DNA from: Sodiomyces alkalinus F11
Lineage: Eukaryota > Ascomycota > Sordariomycetes > Glomerellales > Plectosphaerellaceae
DNA: 64,000 nucleotides
Reading direction: 5' to 3'
NCBI RefSeq assembly: GCF_003711515.1
Contig: NW_021167094.1
Location: 383,002-447,001, forward strand
In this document: positions 56,757 to 64,000 of the stretch, piece by piece
How the letters are laid out: the number at the start of each line of letters is the position of its first letter
Position numbering within the stretch: the stretch's first letter is position 1
The notes under the pieces: generated by a model
The model's input: the letters and a program-made list of their open reading frames with translations, nothing else
Databases searched by the model: none
Told to the model about the DNA's origin: nothing
Made by a program: the position numbers and the translations under genes

Positions 56757-58711
56757 ATGGCCCGCCGTGGTCCTAAGCCAAGGGCCCATCACGGCCATGA
56801 TGAGATTGCACCCGTCGATGATGATCCGGAACGTCGGCCTGCGGATGCAGGTTCGGGGCCTGCCCGCCGAGGAGTCCGGAATAGGAGCAGAGTGGTGTCC
56901 TATTTCGCCAAAGGTGGCAAGTTACGCCCGTTCCGACTACTCCGGGTTGACGCGCGGAACATCCGGACCCGTTACTTCTCCGACTGGACCGTGTTCAACC
57001 AGCTCGTCGTCGCCAGTACCGTTTATGTCTTCTTCACGAACCTATTGCCCGGCATCACTTTTGCTGGGGACCTCTATGCCCTGACTGGCGAATCCTGGGG
57101 TACCATCGAGGTAGTCTTCAGTACGGGTCTATGCGGCGTCATTTTTGCCCTGTAAGTGGACGGCCTACGTATCTCGGCTTGACTGGTCCCAGCCTGATCG
57201 TTGCTCACTGTTCCTCCAGCTTTTCGGCCCAGCCTCTGACCATCTTGGGCGTCACGGGACCCTTCTCGGTGTTGGCGGAAAACATCTACGCCTTGTGCGA
57301 GAAGACTTTCGGGGTCCCCTTCTTACCTGTCATGGCCTGGTCCCTGATCCACGCAGGGTGGATGCACTACCTCCTGGCCATCTTCAACGCCCACGACTGG
57401 ACCATGCAGTACGTGACCGACTTTGCCGCCGACATCTTCTCCCTTCTCAACAGCGTCATCTACTTCCACAAGGCGGTCCGGGAGCTGCAGCGGACGAAGG
57501 GAGTCGTCTCCCTCGCGGCCTTTCTCTATGCCATCATCGGCGCATCGGGGACCTGTCTCCTCGCCGTTTTCTTGTCGACGGCAAATCACTGGAAACCCCT
57601 GTTTCACAGATATGTCCGAATGGGGCTGGCAGAATACGCGGCCGCCATCTCCATCGTCTTCTTCGTCGGGATGCCGTACATCGGAGACCTGCGCACGCCG
57701 GACCACAACCTTCTCACAGTGCAGAAGGACGTCCGGCCTTCCTCGCCCGGCCGGAGCCACTTCTTCGTCGAGTTTTGGAACATCCCCATCGAGTGGGTGT
57801 TCATCGCCATCATCCCCGGATTCATCATCACCGTCCTTTTCTACTTTGACCACGAGATCAGCAGCATCATATGCACGGCGAAGAGGTACGGAGTGCGAAA
57901 GCCCGGGGGTTACGCGTGGGATGTCGCGCTGCTGGGGACGACCACCATCCTTTGCGGAATCCTAGGTATCCCCCCGGCAAACGGGCTATTACCTCAGGCT
58001 CCCTTACACTCGGAGTCATTGATGCATGCCGTTGTCGAGGATGACCCGGAAGGCGAGCAGGAGCAGGAGCAGGAGCAGGAACGAGGACAAGGACAAGGAC
58101 AAGGACAACAAGCACAGGAACCGGGCGAGCCGCCGCGCAAGCCCGTCATGCGGGTCTACGAGCAGCGATACTCGCACCTGCTCCAGGCAATCGGTATCCT
58201 AGTCTTCGTGACCCCTCCGTTCCAGCACCTCTTAGGCCTGACGCCCACCTCCGTCCTCGCCGGGCTCTTCATGTTCATGGGCTACCAGTCGCTCTCGGTG
58301 AACCCCATCCTCGCGAGGATCGGGCACCTCCTGACACCGTGCTCCGACCTGCCACCTCTCCCGCGCGGAGCGACCTGGCTCGGCGTGCACACGTACACCA
58401 TCACCCAGCTCATCCTCACGGGGGTGGTTTTCGGGGTGACGCTGACGGTGGCGGCGCCGGGGTTCCCCATCATCATCGTCGTGCTCGTGCCGGTGCGGCT
58501 TTTTGTGATGAACCGGATTTGGAGCCGCGAGACGCTGCGCCATGTTGATGGATGGGCCACGCGTGAGGGCAAGCCGGAGGACGACTACGACGACCACGAC
58601 CACGACGGTAACGGGGAAGAAGATGGTCGAGCGGGGGTGTTAGTGGAAGGGGATGGCGCGGGCGGGGAGAAGGGGACAAAGTGGAGGACTTTGCCCGGGG
58701 ATTTCGCTTAG
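56757..58711 (+). CDS. BOR1: Bor1-type anion transporter (SLC4 family)
   Basis: Exons 56757-57151 and 57220-58711 (628 aa); intron 68 nt, GTAAGT/CCAG. Polytopic membrane protein of the bicarbonate/borate transporter family, which exports borate across the plasma membrane. Signs: FNQLVVASTVYVFFTNLLPGITFAGDL (TM1-2), FSAQPLTILGVTGPFSVL restored by the splice, IPIEWVFIAIIPGFIITVLFYFDH, ILCGILGIPPANGLLPQAPLHSESL, and TPPFQHLLGLTPTSVLAGLFMFMGYQSL. These are the most conserved blocks of the family. A hydrophilic loop near residue 415 carries (EQ)n then (GQ)n runs from hexanucleotide repeats. The C-terminal ~50 residues are acidic and cytosolic. The boron substrate is inferred from family membership. 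Confidence 0.93.
58050..58111 (+). repeat. (GAGCAG)n and (GGACAA)n repeats, coding
   Basis: Two consecutive hexanucleotide arrays encoding EQEQEQEQ then GQGQGQGQ in a loop of the Bor1-type transporter. Confidence 0.85.
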
Positions 58712-59349
58712 AACGACGGGGATAATAAGGGGATGAGATGAGAGGAGTTGAGTAGAAATGTCTCATTGCGGAATTTAATTAGCGTAAGGTATGAAAGAAG
58801 AAGAGAAAGAACCCCAGTTGTAAATAGATTTCTGCATCCTGGTTCTACATAGCCTCATCTCAACAGCAACTCGTGGTTCGGTTTCACAACCGCGTGCAGG
58901 TCAAAAGATAAGGGCTTTTCCCCGGATTTCGGGAGCCGTTCCGTCCATCCCCTTCCTCCTACCCCGCGTCCTAATCGCTAGCTACAGATATATTTGGTCA
59001 ACTACGGGGGCTAAAGGCGCGCGAAGTGGACAGCGGATGTCGATTCCCGTCTGACATGGTCAGGTGGGCTGTATGCCTAGAACGGCCGACTCAGGGCCGG
59101 GTAAAGGGAGAAAGCTCGAGTAGGACTTGTATATTTATTAATTAGTTTCATGAATCCTAGGACAATAATAAGCCGCCCTCTCCCCCGTGGTAGTCGCATC
59201 CAGAGAATGAAGTTTGAAGATTATCATCCCCCCCGCCCCTTTTTTCCCCCCATTTTTCTTTTCCCTTTGCAACGGACTCGGTTCTACGCGGGAAGGTCCC
59301 TTGGATCCCATTGAAGCTACACTCTTAGATTCCCTGTCCGTTTCTGAAA
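58712..59349. other. Intergenic region
   Basis: 638 bp, no gene seen; AT-rich core at 59130-59175 and a C/T-rich stretch (59226-59265) near the next start. Confidence 0.5.
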
Positions 59350-60440
59350 ATGGACTCCGTCAAAGGCAAATATGCCGTTGTAACGGGAGGTGGTTCAGGT
59401 GAGTACTCGCCTTTTACGTTTCAGAGCAGGGAGACGGCACTGGGGGATGTAACGTGCTGGCCTGCCCCCCCCCCGGGCCCAAGCTAACGTTGGAACATGC
59501 ACCAAGGCATTGGCCTGGCTTTCGTCCAACTCCTACTCTCAAAGGGGTGTTCCGTCCTCATAGGCGACCTCAAGCTCCGCGACGAAGCAGCCGAACTGCT
59601 GACCCAATACCCCCACCCGCCAACGAAAGACGACAGGCCCTCGGTCCTCTTCCAGGAGACGGACGTGGCGTCGTGGCCACAGCTCCACCGCCTCTGGGAC
59701 CGCGGGCTCTCGACCTTCCCGCGCATCGACATCCTCTGCCCCGCCGCCGGCATATTCGAACCGGCGTGGAGCAACTTCTGGCAGCCGCCCAAGACGGCCA
59801 CGAACCCGGACTCGCCCTCGCGCGACCGGCCGACGCCGAGCCGGGGACGTACGCCGTCTTCGACGTGAACCTGACCCACCCGGTGCGCCTCGCCCAGCTG
59901 GCGATCGGGTACTGGAGCCAGAGGGAGCAGAGGGAGCAGAGGGAGCAGGGGGAGCAGGGGGAGCAGGGGGAGGGGGGCGGCGGCCGCGGGTGCATCGTCT
60001 TCGTGAGCAGCGTGGCGGGCCACACGACGGGGCTGGGGTCGCCGCTCTACTTCGCGAGCAAGAACGGGCTGACGGCGTTCGTGCGCAGCCTCGGCGACCT
60101 GCACGGGGCGCTCGGCATCCGGTGCGCCGCGGTGGCGCCCGGGGCGGTCATGACGCCGCTGTGGCTCGACGATCCCGAGAAGGTGGCCTGGCTGGAGAAG
60201 GGGCCGGGCGTCTCGGCCAACTCGAGCAATTTCTGCACCGCCGAGGAGATTGCCGAGTCGATGCTCCTTCTCTGCAGGGAGGGCGAGGGGGGCACGATTC
60301 TGGAAGTCACGCGTGGTGGGAGCAGAGTCGTGCCGCAGTATAACGCTGAGCCTCCTTCTTCGGTTGGCGTCATGGTGTCGGGGTATTCCGAGGCGATCGC
60401 TGAGCTGCGGGCGTCGTTGAAGAAAGGGTTGAAGGTGTAG
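59350..60440 (+). CDS. Short-chain dehydrogenase (15-PGDH-like) with a frame break
   Basis: Exon 1 59350-59398, exon 2 from 59507; intron GTGAGT/CAAG. Cofactor loop TGGGSGIGLAF is formed across the junction, followed by LIGDLKL, DILCPAAGIFEPAW, then after a shift of frame DVNLTHPVRLAQLAI, FVSSVAGHTTG (Ser) and YFASKNGLTAF (Tyr-x3-Lys). Both halves are clearly one NAD-type SDR resembling fungal 15-hydroxyprostaglandin-dehydrogenase-like proteins. The first frame runs to a TGA at 59866-59868, whereas the second half is in another frame ending at 60440. The switch falls in GC-rich 59780-59845, and no GT...AG intron fits there. Either a one-base sequencing/assembly error or a disabled gene. A REQREQ/GEQ repeat lies at about 59925-59970. 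Confidence 0.75.
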
Positions 60441-61688
60441 GAGAGGAAAGAAAAGGGAAGGAAAGGGTAGATATGGAAGTTAGCATGGCACGGCCTCCGA
60501 CATGACAGCGCACACCATGGACTCTTGGCGCTTTTCCCTGCACCTTGTAGAGTAGCAATGATTTCGGTCGAATTTAAGGGCCGAGTGGCTTGGGCACTTC
60601 TGCGAAACGACTTGTTAATATCGCCCAAAACTTTATGGGGTTCACTCAATTCACGACAATTCACGACATTTCAAGAATTTATACAGAAAGTCCGAAGCAG
60701 TTTACCTTAAAATCTACCGAAACGTTTGCTTACTCGCAGTACATACGGACGGAGTAATCAGGGCGTATGACCACCAATCGCTGAGGTTCCAGGGGGTTTG
60801 TTGGGTGGGGGTGGGGCGGGAGAGCAACGGTGCAACCCCCAGCACGCAGTTTTAGCACGGGGTTGGAGGGAGACCGCTGTACGAAGCACACAAAGTACGA
60901 ATGCCTGGGTATCTTGCCTTAATTACCTACTCCGCAGTACCTGCTCCGTAAGCGTCCTTCCTCTCCCCTCTACCTTAGACTCCGAAAGCTGTACACGTAC
61001 GTTGTAAGCGCGCGCTGGTGCTTACTCCGTTTTATTTCTCCGCAGTCAGTCTTATCCGTAAGGTACCTCACTTCATGCCTGATGCGGCGGAGTAATTACA
61101 CTACACGTACACGGGATGTGCCTGTTCTCCGCTCCGTACGGTATTGAGTTACATGACAGGGCATTGCCCCCATCCGATCCGACTTCCCGTGGCCGGGGGC
61201 AGTTTGTAAGTGTACGGTTGATTCATGTCGGTTCTGACGAAGCCCAGGAGCCGGACCGATTGGACATTTTGCTGCCAAGAACCCGACGCGGAGTATGGAT
61301 GACCAGGTGCATATCGCCGCGATGCGACTACAGTTGTTACTCGCATCATGTACTCAACCCAGGCAGGACAGCAGGAACAGTCAGTGGTGAACCGGGTCGG
61401 CGATGGATGAGACAAGACGAAGACAGAGCATGTCGATGGAGAAACGGATTATGGGTATTCGAGTGTGGTTTGGGTAGTTTGTAGTTTGGGTATCCAGGAC
61501 CAGGCCACTCCTTTTCCAAAAGAAATATCCCAACCTAAAAAATGTAAAGCCGGTGACATGTCATGTATTGATGTAATGCCCATCCATTTGTCCCTATCCA
61601 AAATCGTGCGGTTCCCCGCAAAATCAAAGGGGAAAGGAAAGAAAGGCTATAAGACGAAGGGGAAGGGAAGTAAGTGGCTTGTCCCCCG
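60441..61688. other. Spacer between convergent genes
   Basis: About 1.25 kb with no gene seen. Multiple ACTCCG/CGGAGTA words at 60745-61095 and GGTACC at 61061. Confidence 0.5.
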
Positions 61689-62289
61689 TTACAGTCGTAT
61701 CGACTCGGGATCAAACCCCGAATATATCATGGGGTCTCCCATACCCATCAGGGCCTCCGGGTTCGGACACGACAGCATGTGCGGCTTGATCGTGCCAAAC
61801 TCGTCGGACTCCATCGCCATCAGGCCCAAGTCCAGGTAGTCCAGGTCGGGCAGACCATCCGACGACTGTTGCAGCTGCAAGAATTGCTGCGTTGCCGCCA
61901 GATTCATCGGAGAAGTCATAGGCTTGGCCGCCGCCGCCGTTGTCGTCCAATGCGGACCGTACGAAGAAGGGATGGCGGCCGCCGACGACGTTTGGCTGCG
62001 GAACATGCCGGCGGGGACGTGGGACGGCGACGACACCGAGTCGACGTCAAAGTCGCTGCACCCGCCCGTAAAGCTCCGCGGCGACATGGTCACGGCCGTG
62101 TCGTTGCCGCCGCCGCCGAAGAAGACGTGCTTGCGATAGTCCGTCTCGAACTCGGAGTGGTCCATGTCGGTCGAGCTTGCTCTGTCCGAAAGGTTGCAGC
62201 TAGATTGCGACTCCGTCGTCTCGGTTTCTCGCTCTTTCTCTTTTTGGTGAGGGTGTTGTTGGTGTTGTGGCTGTTGTTGATGTTGTTGA

Positions 62290-62325
<36 letters not shown>

Positions 62326-63082
62326 TCCTCCTCGAGCTGGTGTGCTAGTGCCGTCATGCCCGCCTCGTCTTCGGGGAACACCGAATGCGCGGGGAGATCG
62401 GCGTCGAACTGCGGCCGTATGCAACCGAGCTTCATGGCAATGTCGTGTACCACGGGCTGGCCCCTGTCGTTCAGTTCCGGCTCGTCCAGGTCCCATGCCT
62501 GCTGGCTCCTGACCATGGCGTAGAGCTTGTGCACCGTTGCCACCAGCGCAAACTGCGCATGCTCCAGCACCTCGGCGTAGCCCCTGGGAAGCTGCTTGAA
62601 CTCCGTCTTCTTGCGTACCCCGGCCGTGCAGACGAGACCATCGTCCTTACACCTCTTGCACGGGAATTCTCCATCGCACTAGAATCGGCAGTGTCAATAT
62701 GAGAAGAAGAAGACGAAGAAGAAGAAGAAGACGAAGACGAAGAAGAAGAAGAAGAAGAAGAAGAAGAAGAAGAAGAAGAAGAAGAAGAAGAAGAAGAAGA
62801 AGAAGAAGAAGAAGAAGAAGAAGAAACCCAAAAAAAAAGAGGGACAGAACAAACCTTGGTCTTCTTCATCCTACACCTCTCACACGCCTTCCATACCCTT
62901 TTATGCCGCCCGTCTGACACTCCGTGAGCGACTTGGTCGTGGTGAACCGTAGCGCTGTGTGGGCTGGCTCGTTTGGACGTGTGCCGGTGCGGTTTTATGG
63001 ACTTTGAGTTTGATGAGGAGCTCTTCCTGGAACCCTGGGACTTCTGCTCCTCCATCGGAGGAGAGGGCAGACCACTGTCCAT
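61689..63082 (-). CDS. Zn2Cys6 transcription factor with poly-Gln tract
   Basis: Exons 62678 to 61689 and 63082 to 62855 (minus strand, 405 aa). Fungal binuclear zinc cluster: C67-x2-C70-x6-C77-x5-C83-x2-C86-x6-C93 in ACERCRMKKTK|CDGEFPCKRCKDDGLVC; the intron splits it immediately before C77. The stretch after the cluster (RKKTEFKQLPRGYAEVLEHAQFALVATVHKLYAMV) and LNDRGQPVVHDIAMKLGCIRP look conserved and helical. Then comes an acidic Glu/Gln/His tract from CTG/CTC repeats and a Ser/Thr-rich C-terminal region ending DLDYLDLGLMAMESDEFG, a plausible acidic activation segment. DNA binding is secure; target genes are unknown. Unusually, no large fungal-specific middle domain is present. Confidence 0.87.
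62262..62335 (+). repeat. GTT/GCT trinucleotide repeats, coding Gln/His on minus strand
   Basis: About ten CTG-type and several TTG/GTT units encoding the Gln/His-rich tract of the Zn2Cys6 protein. Confidence 0.85.
62679..62854 (-). other. Intron splitting the zinc cluster
   Basis: 176 nt, donor GTTTGT, acceptor CTAG. No in-frame stop in the first ~55 codons, so retention would add a long Ser run and then change frame. Confidence 0.85.
62700..62826 (+). repeat. Long (GAA)n/(TTC)n microsatellite in intron
   Basis: About 125 bp of GAA units with a few GAC interruptions at the left end. It fills most of the 176-nt intron of the Zn2Cys6 gene, starting about 20 nt from the acceptor on the minus strand. 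Confidence 0.95.
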
Positions 63083-64000
63083 CTCTTTGAATTTCGTATA
63101 ATTTGTAGTTAAGCAGACGATGGGGTTTCGGATGCGTATGGGAGAGACTGGTGCATCAAGAGAAAATCCCCCCGGCCGAATTGATGTAAGACGGAGCTCC
63201 GATTTTTGTAAAAGAGACAAATGTCGTTGATGATAAGATGGTAATCCCGGGGGGGAAGCGGGGAATGTTATACCGGCAACGATAAGACCAGAGAGAGAAG
63301 GGGCTGTGGGGAGACGGGATAAATTGCGGCCGTGTAAGTGGAAGATGCTTTCGTCGGGAGCAGCATGTAAGACGTATTACTCGGTACAACCCAGCAACAG
63401 AGCACTAGCCAAAACACCTTACATGGAAGGAAGCCAAGAAGCGACAGGGTAGCTCAGTTGGAGGAGGGGCGGGCAGGGATTTGGAGATGGTGGGAAGGGA
63501 AGTCAGCCGGAAGTCAGCCGGAAGTCAGCCAAATAAGTAGTCCTGTCTGTCTGACTTAAGTATGGGCTTGGCCCTGACTCGGCCGATGGGTAGTAATGAC
63601 GAGTAGAAAGAGGTTCAGAAGCAAAGAAGGGGACTGGGGAAAGAAAGAAAAAGAAAACCAGAGGCGGACATAAGGGGGTATAATAATGTTAGTGATTCGG
63701 CCGTGTCCGACTTTTATGACGAAAGTCCCATGTCCTTTTAGAGTTCCAGCCAGACCTAGTCAACAGAACGTTGAACGTTGACCGGTCGGCCGGCCTGTTA
63801 CCCTCTTTTATGTCCGAAGCGATTTGTTAAACCCAGGAAGAAAAAAAAGAAGAAGAAGAAACGTCTTTCCCGTTTCGGCGTTTCGGTGCCGAGCTAATTA
63901 CCACGCGGGCTCGATTGGGGTTGTAGTCGCTTGTCACTACAAGGTTCCTTTTGCCGAGAAACGGTCGCAGAAAACCCGCACTTTTATAAGTCCCTTCTTC
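63083..64000. promoter_or_regulatory. Upstream region of the Zn2Cys6 gene
   Basis: Likely promoter/leader on the minus strand; no gene seen. Contains three tandem copies of GAAGTCAGCCG (63499-63530) and a GAACGTT direct repeat near 63768-63780. Confidence 0.55.
63499..63530 (+). repeat. Three tandem 11-bp units GAAGTCAGCCG
   Basis: Two full and one 10-base copy, exact, about 420 bp upstream of the Zn2Cys6 start codon. Helical-turn spacing suggests possible binding sites; no factor is identified. Confidence 0.8.

Noticed and set aside
57131..57219. Start of the Bor1-type protein within the intron
   Set aside because: The upstream exon encodes the conserved first membrane segments in matching phase.
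62699..62917. 72-codon poly-Arg frame
   Set aside because: Translation of the GAA repeat in an intron, not a protein.
63447..63470. TAGCTCAGTTGG, resembling a tRNA D-arm
   Set aside because: No matching acceptor stem, anticodon arm or GTTCGA T-loop follows; coincidence.

Overview
The window is nuclear DNA of a filamentous ascomycete (Pezizomycotina, probably Sordariomycetes; no closer placement can be made from the sequence alone). Reasons: GC-rich genes split by short GT-AG introns, pyrimidine-rich leaders, long GC-poorer spacers, a eukaryotic tRNA-Gly with a Pol III T-run, and fungus-specific families (NpgA-type phosphopantetheinyl transferase, Zn2Cys6 factor, Cti6-type PHD protein, fungal SPP). 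I support 21 protein-coding genes and one tRNA. Splice sites were read from GT/AG signals, reading phase and family conservation; no transcript data were available.

Layout. 1-11 kb: 3' part of an MFSD5-type molybdate transporter (+), a glucokinase with a predicted C-terminal membrane anchor (+), a Naa50-like GNAT with an N-terminal PIP-box (-), an Sgf11-like SAGA protein (+) and a PPIL1-type cyclophilin (-). 11-23 kb: an AT-rich gene-poor block, signal peptide peptidase (+), a small repeat-bearing orphan (+), 4'-phosphopantetheinyl transferase (+), dienelactone-hydrolase/Aim2 protein (-), Nudix hydrolase (-). 23-27 kb: a divergent leucine-catabolism pair, methylcrotonoyl-CoA carboxylase beta (-) and isovaleryl-CoA dehydrogenase (+), which act at consecutive steps and share a 468-bp promoter. 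27-36 kb: gene-poor, with a mitochondrial-type SDR (+), tRNA-Gly(GCC) and a secreted 16-cysteine protein (+). 37-50 kb: three large low-complexity regulatory or scaffold-like proteins. 51-64 kb: Cti6-like PHD protein (+), mitochondrial ribosome-assembly GTPase Mtg1 (-), Bor1-type SLC4 transporter (+), an SDR gene carrying a reading-frame break (+) and a Zn2Cys6 transcription factor (-) whose zinc cluster is split by an intron filled with a GAA/TTC repeat.

Recurring themes are: (i) in-frame hexanucleotide repeats giving dipeptide runs (SV, SA, TA, SD, EQ, GQ, GN, PV) in at least seven unrelated genes; (ii) a dispersed TACGGAGTA / TACTCCGTA element in the spacers; (iii) introns whose retention would give informative alternative products (glucokinase anchor, zinc cluster). 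No transposase, CRISPR array, viral gene or secondary-metabolite core gene was recognised.
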